A stretch of DNA of 64,000 nucleotides, taken from Carex sylvatica. Taxonomy: Eukaryota; Streptophyta; Magnoliopsida; Poales; Cyperaceae. The stretch spans positions 744,001 to 808,000 of the forward strand of contig CAXKVR010000036.1 in the NCBI GenBank assembly GCA_964058845.1. Reading direction: 5' to 3'. Below are positions 38,039 through 51,100 of the stretch, one piece after another. The translations under genes and the position numbers were made by a program. Every line of letters starts with the position of its first letter. The stretch's first letter is position 1. A model generated the notes under the pieces. It was not told where the DNA came from, did no database searches, and saw nothing but the letters and a program-made list of their open reading frames with translations.

Positions 38039-38076
38039 ATATAAAGGAGCAGGTGCGGGTTGTATATATATATATG
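38039..38076 (-). promoter_or_regulatory. Candidate TATA elements of C
   Basis: On the minus strand, TATATATATATACA (38076-38063) and TTTATAT (38045-38039) lie 75-110 bases upstream of the C ATG, a plausible TATA position for a short leader. This rests on sequence only; no TSS evidence. Confidence 0.35.
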
Positions 38077-38427
38077 TGGTAAACAGGTTGGATTATGATG
38101 TTGGATCCTTGTACTTTAAAAGGAAAAATCTCGTTCAGTGCACGAGGGACCCATGCATGACTTGGTGTCAGACGAATAGCGTGATGCCATGTGGAATTAA
38201 TATATAGGACTGGACGGATGTATAGTCAGTGTATTCTTATTCTACAAGTCTTGATTTCATTTACAAGTTAGAACAGCATTTTATATATTTTTTAATTTGA
38301 TGAACACTGAGACCGTCCGATTTTCTTTAAAATCTGTACATCTAATACAAAATTAAAATAAGTATATGTATAAATATTAAAGCGAATCACACATTCACAA
38401 ATTCATTATATATATTGGTGTGAATCT

Positions 38428-38760
38428 AGTTTGTACGCATCTTAAAGCGAATCACAAATTCATTAATATATATATTGGCCAGCGGATTATATGTATGATA
38501 CAATTCTACACTTTTGGATTTAGTACCATTATTCCCTAAATTATATAGAAATATAAATCTGGATTTAATTAAATATTTTAAGATGTCATGAAATTATTTC
38601 TTGTAATGTTTAAATTAGGTAACATTTACTGTTATAATTATTATTTTTTATTAAAGAATAAATCTATATTAATTGAATATATATGTTGTGCTGATGATTA
38701 GAGAATATATATATATATATCCAGTACTTAGTCAAGCTTTTCAATTTTAATTATATCAGT
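38428..38760 (-). repeat. Right arm of inverted duplication bracketing C exons 1-2
   Basis: Reverse complement of 34077-34438, lying in the C promoter region. A shorter direct repeat (AAAGCGAATCACA, about 38380 and 38443) sits at its outer end. Confidence 0.85.
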
Positions 38761-41700
38761 TATATTATATAGTCAATTAGAGAATCCGAAATATAGAAAT
38801 ATCTCATTCTCCAAAAAAAAAAAAAAGGAATGATTAATTAGTCAAAATTTTCAATTGTGTGTAGGAAGAAATAACTGAAGCTAAAAAAATTATCATCTAT
38901 CACAAATGATTAATTAAAATATTAAGCCACAAAAACTACTTCTCTAGTTTGATTTTAAGGTTTTTCACTTGCTAGGAAATTACCAAAAATTCGAACAAAG
39001 AAAAAATATACCATTTCTGGATGCATATTTTTTTTTTTTTTATATCAAGTTTGCGATCTCCTCACACTGATAGAATTATTTTTTGCCACTAAACTAAAAG
39101 TTAATTCTTATAGATGACAAAGTTTATGTGTTAATTATTTTTTATTAAAAAAAATATAGCTGGGTAATATTCTTGAGAGATTAATATGGAGAAGAAAAAC
39201 AAAACAAGCAAAATAAGGAAACCACATGCAGGTACATGCACTAGCTAATTAGGTCTGTTAAAAAACGCCATAAAAAAAATAAAAAAATTCTTTAAAAGTG
39301 AAATTGCGAAGAAATAACCAACCACTGACTAATTAATTCAAGCGAAAAATTTGAGAAGAAGGGTGAATAAGTCTTTTTAAAATCCAGGTAGTAGTGACTA
39401 GTGACTAGTGACTAGTGACTAGCAGGTGGAACAGTGAATAAGTCAAGTTGTCAGTTTACGTACAAACATGAACTACTCAATCAGTCATATTGTAAAAATT
39501 GAAATATGATTTAACAAATTAACTAGCTATAGCTATAGCTATAATTAACGGGTTGAAATAGTCAAAATGACAGGTGGGCCCAAGATCAGACATTGGAGGG
39601 TTGGTCCAAGAATCTGTTAAGAAGTCGTGCAGGCATTTCCACTGCACATTAATTTATTGTACAAAGAAAGACTGCGTTAAGTTTCCTTTAATTTGTTACT
39701 ATTATTACCGACATGTAAATCATTTGAAAATGGTACCGAGAATAATTGACCTGCTGTGCCTAACTTTTCATTCTTCTTTTGGTGATGCTTCATTTTATTA
39801 AGGTACTAGGTGCAGACCGGAAGCGAGGTTTCAAATTTAATTGAATTTACAGCAGTCATTGGGCTTAATTATCCTACAAATTGCGCTGGATTTAAACATA
39901 CAGGAAGCTAAATAAACTTATTTAACAAACTAGAATTAATTGCTTGTCAAAATGACAGGTGGTCCCAAGCTGAGATAAGGGACTAAGGCAGGGTGGGTCC
40001 AACAATCTGTTTAGAAGTTGTGGCATTTCCACGACTACACATTATTTTTTTGTACAAAGAAAGACTGAGTTTACTATTATATATATATATGATGCTTGTC
40101 AATTTCTTTCTGTTTCTTTTGTTATTATTAATTATTACCGACATGTAAAACACCAAACATGTAGAAATTAAGGTGCTGTTGGTGTTGGAATTAAGCTTTA
40201 TAAATCATTTGAATGTAACTAGAAAATGCTACCGAACATAATTGACCTACTGTGCCTAACTTTTCATTGTTCTTTTGGTGATGCTTCATTTTATTATAAA
40301 GTTTTGTAGATCCATATTTTTTTTTTTTTTTGGATAGTTATAATTTAAGAGGAAAGATCAATTTAGGACATGATCAGACTTTCAGACTAAGAGTCGACTA
40401 TATAAAAATTATCTATTACGAATGGATCAGAATCAATTTCACACTATACATAATTATTTACTTTAAACAGTATAAAATAATTTATAAATACAAAAAAATT
40501 GAAGATGAATTTATTGGAGGTAGATTTGCCTCTGATTCAAATGTGGTCTTTCATGCTTTATCGTGTTTCACATTTTTTATCTCTATTTTTAAAATTTAAA
40601 CAGTCAATCCAAACCATTCAATATGATATTCACATTAAAATGCGCTTGGAGAACAAATTTTATATTTTTTTGTTATATATATTTTACAATAATTACGAAA
40701 TCATTGCTTTTTGATTCGGTACACTGCTTTTTTTTTACTCTAAAAATTTGTACTAAACCTTAAAAATATGTACTAGACTTTTAAAACAATATTAAAAAAA
40801 AGTGGGTGTACCGAATTAAAGGTTTTGTAGACTCCTTATTTGGATTTTTTTGTGGTAAAATAATATCTGTCTTGGTTTATTTTCGTGTGCAAAGGGTATT
40901 CTACGAGACGACCAGACTTGTATAACTTGTACGGGTCAGGTTCTGTAAATAAATGGAATTTACAAATGATATATGTTTCACTTTCATATGGCAAGGGCAA
41001 AATATGTTTTACTTAGAATTTTCTATAGGATCTTTTGTGGCTCCAAGTAAAATAGTTAGGTGCCTGAAATGTTTGCATTAGAGATCACCTTGTAAAGTTA
41101 GATAATCACAAGAATTGATTTTTAAGGTATATTTGTAATCTTTAACAATTCATATCTTTTCTTATAAATATCAAATTGAGATAATTATTTTTTCCAGAAT
41201 GTCTGTACAATCGTTAGGATAAAAAATAACTAAAATATTGAATATTTTTATGGTGCCTCCTCCATAATTTTTTAGAATTTTACTTGATTTTGATACCTCC
41301 ATTATCACGGATTCCTACATCCACTATTATGATACACTTTCTACACCTGAAGAGGCATACACTTTAACAAAGGCTCATCAACTTGTACTGCATCATAATA
41401 ATGGATATAGGGATCCATGATATCTGACTGTTTCACATAAGAAAACCATAATCACTAACACTCTTGCTTAAGTTACAATTGTAAATATTTTTAAAATATA
41501 AAATAATAAAGATTACCTGCATATGAATTCTTGGATTATTTTCATCTTCATTGACATAAATGTTATTTGAGCCTATCTCTACACTATTAGAAACATCAAA
41601 TGACATTGGTTCTCGCACAAAGCTAGCTAAAAAAAGAATGGCATATTTTAATTATCACAAGTCAAGAGTCAATTTTAAAAAAGAGTGACTATTACTAATT

Positions 41701-42990
41701 AAGAAAGATTAGGAATAATAATTCTAATTTTGTAGTGGGACAAGCAAATCTTGACCGACTTAAAAGGTGAAAAGTTTAAGGAAGCCCAGTGGTATTTATG
41801 GCAAGTACTTTGAATTAGAGGCATTAAACAAAATTATATATACTTTAGATTGATAAAAGTACCAAGGCCATTTGAAATATTTTCATAATTCCTAGTACTT
41901 CAAAACAATTACTTTTACTAATAAATCGTATCAATTATAATTTGGAGAGTATATGACCAATCAGCAATTACTAAAGAAAATAAATTTTTGGTTTTCAGCA
42001 TATGTTCCAAATTTATGTGAATATCAGATTTACCGCATCTTTATGAAGAAACTTGTAGTAGATTTTAAATTTTATTTTCACAAAGGAAGTATCAGCATTT
42101 GATTTACTGAGAATTATCAATTACGCGACCAATGTTAATAAAGCTCCGTTACAAAAGCATCTACTTCACAAGGTACATTAAGCTGATTTGGTATCATAGT
42201 CCAATGTAGTTGACTACGGACAAGTAAAAATGAGCGAATTACATAAAACTGTATTGATCTTTTACCAATGGAGGACGAGCATTGTTGCCGAAACCCTATG
42301 TGGTGCTGTTGCCAAAACCCTAGTCGCCGAAGGAGAGGAGATCGTCGAAACCCTAGTCGCCGCTGGGTCCGTGAGATCGCCGCTGGAAGAGGGCGTCGCT
42401 GGGAGTGGAATCGCTAAAGTGAGTGAGAGAGTCACTGGGAGGGAGGAGTCGGAATGCTGAAAAAAAAGGGTTCAAATTTAAAATGGAGGGTCCATTTAAT
42501 TTTTTCAGCGACATTTCATAATCATATCAGATGGATTTGTACGAATCTTGAAGGTTATCTAATGGATGAAAATGCAAAGCACAAAGGGCTGTTTGTTTTG
42601 CAAAGTACACCAGCCTTGCGCTCTCTCTCTCTCTAATATATATATATAGATATATAATGAATCTAAACTACTCTTTGCTTAATTTTACCACATCTTACAA
42701 AATTTAATAGATCTTACATATTTCGTAAAAAAAAATTTGTCGACCTTCAAAATTATTATTTATTTTGTTTTCTTAATTCTCTTACTTTTACTAATACAAT
42801 TTACGGAGTGTTATTAGTTTTTAAATTAAAAAAAGTTAAGATGTAAAATGTTATAAGTTGTTTTTGACATTAATTACGTGATACGTAACAAACCATTTGT
42901 ATGCATTCCATTTTTTGGTATATAATTATTATAAAAATAGTTGCTCTAATTTGTTTCTTGAAATGATCTCGTTGTACAAAGAAAATATTC
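38761..42990. other. Intergenic, repeats only
   Basis: No supported gene. (TGACTAG)4 minisatellite at about 39393-39421. A duplicated block at 39569-39800 and 39950-40300, with TGACAGGTGG, TTGTACAAAGAAAGACTG and GGTGATGCTTCATTTTATTA in the same order; part recurs at 58871-59065. 40550-40680 is a single foldback-element arm. 42270-42460 is an unusual GC-rich stretch with AAACCCTA motifs (read as AGGGTTT on the minus strand), resembling a 5' leader or captured gene fragment, with no recognisable protein. A 61-codon minus frame at 41433-41618 has no known domain. Confidence 0.5.
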
Positions 42991-43194
42991 CGGCCATTTT
43001 TATTAATACTCTTTAAAAAAAATAAAATTTTAACAATACCTCCAATTTTTTTTTTTTTATATATAAATGCCCTGACCGCCAAGGTGCTAGGCGGACCAGA
43101 AAATATAGCCGACCGCCCGTCCGCCTGGCGGGTCATTGTCCAAACGATCCGCCCGTCCCCCCGGCAGTCCACTACCCATTCAAAACCCTAACAG

Positions 43195-43440
43195 ACCTGA
43201 TCCCCCTCTCTGTCTCTCCACACTCCTCTCTGTCTCTCCGCTCTCCTTCTCTCTGCACCACACCAGACCAAGAAAAAAAAAAAAAACTCAGATCCGCCAA
43301 CATTGCCCCACCCTCTCCACCCTTGACTCCGCTGCTGCTTCGCCACACCTCTCCTCTCTTTCGCTCACTCTCTTCCTCGCTCGGTGCTCCCTTACCTCTC
43401 CCTCGCGCCTCGCTTCACTTCTCCCTCGCTTGAACAAGTG
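43195..43440 (+). other. Pyrimidine-rich leader-like tract of the PMD element
   Basis: CT-rich stretch (CTCTCTGTCTCTCC, CTCACTCTCTTCCTCGC) ending CTTGAACAAG|GTGAGT-like at about 43438. This resembles a plant 5' UTR and first donor, though the exact intron is not certain. A frame through it encodes only low-complexity Ser/Pro/Leu and is not counted as a gene. Confidence 0.4.
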
Positions 43441-43814
43441 AGTTTTTTTTTATTCGATTAGAGTTTAGAGTTTGGGTTAAATGTGATTAAATTGTATAAT
43501 GTGGTTCGATTTAATTCGATTCGATTAGAGTTCAGGGTTAAATGTGATTAATTAGTTGAATTGATTGAATTACACAAATTGGTCGAATTGATTGAATTGC
43601 ACAAATTGGTTCGATTTAGAAATGCTATTAAATTGCGGGAATTGCAGAATTATAATAATAGTTGCAGGATTAAATTTCGTGATTATAATTGCAGAATTGC
43701 AGAAATTGTGTATTTTTTTTTGAATTAATGTTCTGCAGCATTATATAGTAATTCCGAAATATTTCAGGATCTGTTATGTAAATTTCCAGTATTCTGAACA
43801 GTTGTAGGTCAATT

Positions 43815-46800
43815 TTGGTAAATGACAGGGTTTGTAGTGTAAAATTTTGGGTGGATCCGACTGGAGCAGGTCCGTTCTCGGTGGATCCGACTGGAGCGGG
43901 TCCGTCCTCGGTGGATCCGACTGGAGCAGGTCCGTCCTCGGTGGATCCGAGTGGAGCGGGCCAGTCATATGAGGATATGACTAGAGCGGGATTTGAGGAT
44001 CCGACTGGAGCGGGTCCGTCATCTCAAACCGGGCATAGAGATGGTTGGCACGATCCTGACACTTTCAGTTCTCTTCTATGGACCCATCATGTTAAGCACC
44101 GTGTCTCGTTGGCATCTATTGAGGTACGTGATTTTTATACGTAAAGTTAAATAGTACTATAAAATGACACGATTTGAGTCTCACAAATTGACAATAAATA
44201 CAGGACGATGTCATGCTTACGGTGAGGCACCGCAGGTCAGAGATTCTGTTCGTTGCACATCCGTTGATACAGCGATGCCTCATTAATCTTGGGTTTTATC
44301 AGATTGCCACCATGCCGCAGAGTAAGATCGATGTATCTCTTATGCATGGTCTAGCAGAGAGATAGCGACCTGAGACCCATACATTTTATCTTCTTGTTGG
44401 AGAGATGACAGTCACAATTGCTGATGTGAGCGCCCTATGGGGTTTACCTATCGATGGTGTCCCCATAGGTGGCATCTCAGATCATCCAGACCTGCAGATG
44501 ATGATACCGGAGTTGCTAGGGTGTCATCCGAAGAATCTAGAGAAGAAATTGAAGAAGAAGAAGAAGAAGAATGATAAGGATGACTTATGATTTTCTGGGT
44601 ACTGTATTTCTCTGCTGGCACTTCGTTCTCACTTCTTCCAGAATCGAATACATCCTGAGACTGCTGACGTTAATGCGTTCTTAAGGTACCATTACACTTT
44701 TTAAAATAACTTATTAATTCAACAATAATCTCAATTATTTAAAATAACATATTATTTTATATTGCAGGTATATTAGGGCGTATGTGCTAGATTTGTGTGG
44801 AGCATAATGTTCGTGGACTCCAGTGGTGACGCGGTCCCAATTATGTTTCTCTCTCTGTTGAGGGACATGCTCTCTCCATCGAGGTGGAACTGGGGTGGAG
44901 ATGTTCTCGCCCACTTATACAGAGCCCTGTGTCATGCTTGTCTGGTAAGTCTGTACTAATTTTGTTATTAAAAATACGTTGTTATTTAAGGTTGAATAAA
45001 TACCAAGTTCTTATTTTAAGTTAAAATTTCAAGTGAGGAACAAGCAGCTTCACGAACCGCTTCTTTTGCTCCAGCATTGGTCGTGGTCACATCTGTCGGT
45101 ATGTTGGCCAGTTATACCAGATCCACCTCTCCGATGGGGAGTGCCTGATCCAGAAAGATGTTCCGCATACGGTGCCATATGAGGCCTTCACCACAGCTGT
45201 GAAGAGACTGGTAGAGGGGTTTCTTATGTCCGGGGTCAGCTCGAGATACTCGGAGATGCAAGTATCGATTGGTTTCCATATCGTGCATTCTATCAGCACG
45301 GCCTTCTGAGTCAACTCACATTACAGCAGAGACCACTCTGGTATTACTAGGGATCGGTCATTTGTTTCTAGATAGTGGAGTATCACTTTCCCGATCGGGT
45401 GTCTCGATAGTTTGGCTTGGATGCTTTCATCCCGGAGTACCCGCTGATGGGTAAGGATGATACTGACAAGTTTCACAAGTAACTACTATCTACTTAATTT
45501 CATTATCACTTTAATATTGCTAATGTTTTCCATTTTTCTAATTAATTGTACTTGCAGTACGACGCATACTAAGCCCAAAGTTGACTGGAGCCAGCGTTTC
45601 AGCCGGGAGTACGACTGGGCTCGACATCCGGATCAGCACTTATGGAGTCCGCCACCTCCTGAGTCATTGGGTGTTGGTCCCGGGACTTTGAGATATGATG
45701 TATGGTTTCAGAGATATGGCATGCCGTCAGTCTACCTTATAGGTTTTATGGCGACATCCTTCGACGTAGACTGATGGATTCATCTAGGAATTACATGCTT
45801 TGGGGTCCGGTCAATGCTCACTCGGTAAATATAACTGAAACCTACTTTAATTAAAAATTGTAAATTTTAATTACACTTCTTGTTGTCATAATCATGAAAA
45901 TATGTTGTGTGCAGGTATTGACAGCCATCAGAGGAGTTAGACACAGCCTGGCCTGCATGGCTAGGGATGCTTGGCGTGCGATAGGATGTCAAATGCTCCA
46001 ACATAGTGCACCAGTCGTGGAGAGAGGCGGTTGGGACGGCCGCCTCGTTGGCATGCTGCGCGATACTGGGGAGAACATCAATTGGAGGGAGATAAAAGAT
46101 ACACCGCGAAATTCGAATCATGAACGAGTCCCTGTCTACGCCGATGAGATGCCGCTACCTCCTTCAGGTGATTACTCGGTTAATATTAAAAGTAGGACAC
46201 ACACAATCATTTTATTTTCCTCCAATTCTTTGTTCTAACTAAGTTAACGTTCAATTATGCAGGTGATACCACAGGTTGGGAGTTCCACGATGGGTGTTGA
46301 ATACCCAATGATGGAACGCTTATAGAAATAAATATGGAGTTCTGACAGAGCTTGGCCAGATCAGTTACCGCTTTATATTGTTTATTGTAGAGTTCTATGT
46401 ATGGAGAAAATCTAACATTATTTAAATTTAGGATGGAGCACCTCTTTGGAGGCCGATGCCGAGTTTAGCGTGGATGCCCTGTCCCCGGTATGTACAGATA
46501 CAGAGGTGATTGGCTCCCACCGACCATGTTATGGAGATACGATGGAGCACGACTACGAGGCTGGTGGGAGTACAGGGGAGACTGTAGATGGCTTTGTCTC
46601 TGCATTATTTGGCGCACCGCCTCCTTCCACGTATCCTCCAACATAGGGCAAGATCCATGGGACATGCGTACACAGCCGGCCGATGCATAGTCATCTCTAC
46701 CATTTGATCCTTGAGGAGATGGCACAGGTATGCAGCACATGTATACAGAGGTTCAGGAGGATGTGGGAGAGGAAGGTGCAGAGGACGACTTATGAGATAT

Positions 46801-46922
46801 TAGTCCGTAGAGCTAGATACAGAGGCGCCAGCAGCCGCACAGGGATCGCAAAGGCAAAGCAGCTGATAGGTGGGATCCCTTTGGAAAGAAACAACGAGGC
46901 AGATGATATCTTTTTTGTTTAG
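43815..46922 (+). pseudogene. Decayed plant mobile domain (PMD, MAIN-like) gene
   Basis: Exon 43815-44123 encodes a Gly/Pro repeat region, then GWHDPDTFSSLLWTHH. A GT/AG intron follows, then 44204-44590 with PMD motifs: HPLIQRCLINLGF, FYLLVGEMTVTIADVSALW, GLPIDGVPIGG. TAG at 44363-44365 interrupts the PMD at the usual Trp (AER-stop-RPETHTF). Further PMD blocks follow in shifting frames: YIRAYVLDLCG, SLLRDMLSPSRWNWGG and LAHLYRALCHACL (44767-44947), LHEPLLLLQHW (about 45050), and GVRHSLACMARDAW (about 45930-45980). At least one frameshift (near 44805) and several stops make it non-functional. There is no ATG at the 5' end of the first exon. PMD proteins include MAIN/MAIL factors and many transposon-encoded relatives; the host's own copy is not in this window. 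Confidence 0.8.
43850..43969 (+). repeat. 30-bp coding tandem repeat, four units
   Basis: Four 30-bp units encoding the decapeptide VDPTGAGPSS (variants F/S at position 9, S for T in unit 4), in the first exon of the PMD gene. Confidence 0.9.
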
Positions 46923-47184
46923 TTATGACTGTAGTATTTTGACTCTGGGACTGTAGTATTATATGTTTGAGACTATATTATTATATTTTTTTCATTATGA
47001 CTTTTATGTTGTTATCACTTTACACTTCGTTATTTTTATTTACGAGCGTCAAAAATAAGTTATTAGTTACAACATAATTATAACTAATCAAGTTTTAAAA
47101 CTAAGTAATTCTATCGGAACCGTCTCCTCTAAGTTATAACGTATGTATTTCATCATTTTTAAAACTAAGCAATTCTAAAATCAT

Positions 47185-47410
47185 CTCCCAGCAGACCGCT
47201 TGTGGCAGGGGCGGTCTGCTATGGTCTTGACCGCCTCTGCCATGGACGGTCCAATAGGGATGCCTATTTATTCAATTTCTCTCTCTCTCCTCACTCCAAA
47301 TTCATTATATCACCCACTTCAGAGTCAGAGAGAAGGGAGAAAGAGCTGAAGGCGATTTTCTTGGCGATTTTGTGCGATTTTATGGGCGACTGCAGCTACA
47401 GGTAATTTAA
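47185..47410 (+). other. Second leader-like region in the PMD element
   Basis: GCAGACCGCTTGTGGCAGG / GGCGGTCTGC inverted motif at 47192-47220, then a CT-rich tract and a short frame (47202-47405) ending at a possible donor CAG|GTAATTT (47402). No domain. Possibly a second promoter or 5' UTR of the element. Confidence 0.3.
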
Positions 47411-47935
47411 ATAAATTTTTAAAAAAAAAATTTCAAATATTTTTTAATTATATTATAATTAGTGTATGTTTGTTTTGTTGTATGTTTGTTTTCATTAACC
47501 TCGAAGTCAAATGCCGCGTCTTTCGTGTAATACACGCCATCTACACCATTTTGTAGCTTGCCGTCCACATACAGTGCAACTAACATCTTTTACTTAACAA
47601 ATTACATTTAAAAAATAATTTTATAAGTATTATAGTCATTGTACATTAATTATTATAACGAGCACAATAATAAATGGCTAATTAAAAAAAAAAAAAATAC
47701 TTGTTGCTACAGTAATACTACAGTCATTCAACAATAATACTAATTAATACTACAGTAATTGACTAATTAGTAATTAAAAATAATTTACAAAATAATACCT
47801 GTCGTTACAGGAGACGGGCGGTTGGGTGCAGTTTTTTTTTTTTTCTTTTTGGTTCGAAATGAGGCAGAGAAGGAATGAGGCAGAGAAGAGAGAGAGAGGG
47901 AGAGGGGGCTCACGGGGTGGGAAAATATATTAATA

Positions 47936-48080
47936 GCGGACCGTCCGTGGGGGGGGGGGGGTTTGCTTGGGGAGAGGACCGCCCATGTGGGGGGGGGGGG
48001 GGTTCGTGGGGAGAGAACCGCCCGTGGGCCTGACGGTTTCCTTCAATATATAGACCGCCTGTGGGTCTGACGGTCGGGGT
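47936..48080. repeat. G-tract repeats at the right end of the PMD element
   Basis: Two runs of 12-14 G (about 47950-47963 and 47988-48002) inside a repeated unit GGACCGTCCGTGGGG...GGGGAGAG, followed by GAACCGCCCGTGGGCCTGAC and GACCGCCTGTGGGTCTGACG. These may be subterminal binding repeats, and they are G-quadruplex-prone. Confidence 0.7.
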
Positions 48081-48160
48081 ATTAATAAAAAAAAATCAAA
48101 CACACGGGTATTATTAATTTTTTTTTTTTAGAGTATTAATAAAAATGACCGAAAATATTC

Positions 48161-51100
48161 TCTTTATTATATATATCCTAATTGAACATGCCTAGGATGA
48201 AATGCATCTTGGATCCCAAATTAATTTTATAAGCTTTTTATGCTTGTTTTAGGTTTTTTTAGGTGACTTTATAAACTTTATCGATGATTATTTGAAATTA
48301 ATATAATGGTTTAATTCATAGCATTCGCCTTAAAAACAATATTAAGGAATTTATTTCTATGTCTATTAATTAGTTTTTAAATTATAAAATATATAATCGT
48401 AATAATATTATTCTTCTTTTTTTCAAATAAGTTGGAGTATACTAGCTAGAAATAAAATACGTACAACTAGAATTAGCAATACATGAATTTTCCGGAAGGT
48501 CATCCATTCTAGGTAGCTTAGATTATTTTTTTACCTCTGACTAATTATATATGAAACCTATCAGGAAATAGACATGAGCATGTGCGTAGAACAAGGACAA
48601 AATAAAAATTAATAATGAGTGAGTGAGAGATGAGAATTAATGCGATCGCCTTATAAATGAATGTGCGGTGCGGACCCAGTCGCTCTTTCCAAGAATCTCT
48701 TTAATTACAAGTCGTGGCATTTCCACCACTATGTTTTAATATTATTTTAGAATGAGAGACAATTGACGTCACCCAAGACATGGGCCTAACTAGAATTCAA
48801 GTCATGGTCTAATTCAAGACATGCATGCATATATATACTGCGGACAAGGCTATAAACCATTTATGTAGTGGATCAAATTCAGTAGATAAAGGCCACAAAT
48901 GATAATACTGTTTCACTTTTAGATGCAAAAGGGCGAACACAGAACATCTTACATGCCGTGCGGGCCATGTTGAGAGAACGCCACACGTGTTCCGCCTCCG
49001 AAGAACTTTATTCAGGATCTTGTGTGCCTTTATTGAAATAGTTTGGTGTTAAAGTGCTTTCATTTTATTTAGGATCTTAGTTTGGAAAAGGTTTGATTTT
49101 ATATCCGCTATACACAATTCCGCACAGCTGTCGGCTCAGGTCATGAAACTAATATATAATATATAAACTAATAGTTTATTTAATACTAATCTAATCTAAT
49201 CTAATATTATATTATATTTAATACTAATCAGATATTTTGTTTAAAATTAATTTAATATTTAAACTAACTCTAATTGAGAAGAATCAAATATTTTATTAAT
49301 ATCACTAACTCTACAAGCTCTATTCTCGCTAACCCACCATTTTTATAGGTTAGTAGAATAGAGCTATTTTTGTGCTAATCCAATTTGCTAATTTATATTT
49401 GAATCAACAAGAATTGAGAATAGTGGAGCTAATCCAAGATTAGCTTTATTCTTGATTGATCCAAACACTACCTTTATAAGTTGGGGTTGTTCAGAGAATG
49501 GACATTTTTATTAAAGTCATAAAAAAAATAGTTTTTACAAATCTAACCAGCGTTTTCATTTTTTTTTTTTAAACTATCCAGACTGTTCAAAAATTGGATG
49601 GCCCATATCCATAACAGACCGCCTCAGACACGAACGGTCCATTAGAACCAAACCACCTACAACCTGGACTGTTCACTATGAAATTTCTAAAAGCCCAATT
49701 AATTTTCAATCAATATTAAGATTAAGATATGCTCAATATAACATTCTAAAAGCCTGGGCGGTCCATTAATTTTCAAAATTTCAATATAATATTCTAATTT
49801 TGTTAATATTTATATATGCTCAGTTTGAAATTCAAGATTAAGATATATATTTTTTAAAATTGTTCTTCTCTTCTTTAAAAAAAATCAAATCTTATATAGA
49901 TTCTGAGACCTTACAAATAATATTTCGATATTTTTTGAATTGAGCTCGATAAAAATCACTGTTATTAAAACCGGATCGGACAGACTGGTTTGGCCGGAAT
50001 AAATCAGAACCAAACATGTTTACAATTTGGTTCGCTATTTGTACCGGATATGCAATAGAACCGGTTATAATTAATTAAATCAGCCGATTTTTTATAAAAA
50101 AAACAGGAGTAAAAATAATAAAAACCGGATCTGTAATGGTTTTGTGTCCACTACCATGCCATCTATTCCAAATTTGAAAAGTAAGGAGCATCTCAAAAGA
50201 CAAAATATAGCAACTTTTTAGTAGAAAAAAATGGAATCTAATATGTATTATTACGTGGCTAACTCTATGTAACGTACCCCGATGTATCCGTATGATATTG
50301 ATACATGTCATACATATTCGCTTGCCTCCGATTAATTGTTTGGCGGTACCCTGTCCGTCCGACGAGCGTATATCATTATTTACAACACTTGTAGATTACC
50401 AATTTTCACTATTTTTGAAATTTGTTTTTTATTTTTATGATCTATGAAAGATGGCAATAAATGATAATTTTCAGGACCGAAACACATAAAAGATTTAAAT
50501 TTTTCTCTCGCTCCGGACTCCAAAATCTACAAGACCGCTGTTCACAATTACCTGTCAGAACCATATATATATATTGTCCTCATAAAAATCCATTTTTTAA
50601 AATGCTAACCTGTACATTATAATTACATTACTTATTGAGTTATTGTTACATATGACAAAACCAGAAAATAAATAATTACTTTGAATTTTGCCAATAAGCC
50701 CAGTGATATAAAAGTTCCTTTTTGTTAAATTATGAAGTGAAAAAAAAATGAAACTTCGGAATATTTAAGTTGAACAGCCCATTTTATGAAAAAATATTCA
50801 TCCTAGTTCATACCAGTGTTTTAAAAAAAGGGTCTTAACGGCCGTTTAATCGTTAACGGCGATCAAACCGTTATGAATACACTTAACAGATGCTTGTTTG
50901 CGGATGAAAACGATTAATTGGCCATTTTACTGTTTAATTATCTGTTTATTCACGTTTATTCCAATTTATTCCAGTGAATATTTATTTTTCACATTGACAT
51001 TTTTGTGTGATAATGTGTGATAATTAATTTTATAAATCATGTATTGTAGTTTTATTTGTGCTTGGACGTATATTCAATATTTTTTATATATGTTTTTTCT

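Larger units (their letters stand above)
42991..48151. mobile_element. PMD-carrying Mutator-like element, 5161 bp
   Basis: The left end CGGCCATTTTTATTAATACT is mirrored by the right end (rc CGGTCATTTTTATTAATACT), 22 bp with one mismatch. It is flanked by an exact 9-bp duplication AAAATATTC (42982-42990 and 48152-48160), the hallmark of Mutator superfamily insertions. Inside are a pyrimidine-rich leader-like region (43195-43440), a decayed PMD gene on the plus strand, and GC-rich ends with repeated GACCGCC / GACGGTC motifs. No MULE transposase was recognised. PMD (MAIN-like) domains are known passengers of plant transposons. Non-autonomous as it stands. Confidence 0.88.

Noticed and set aside
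43136..43441. 101-codon Ser/Pro/Leu-rich frame
   Set aside because: Low-complexity CT-rich leader; no domain and composition-driven.
46446..46922. Several overlapping frames at the end of the PMD element
   Set aside because: No PMD or other motif; likely decayed last exons of the PMD gene, so included only in the pseudogene span.
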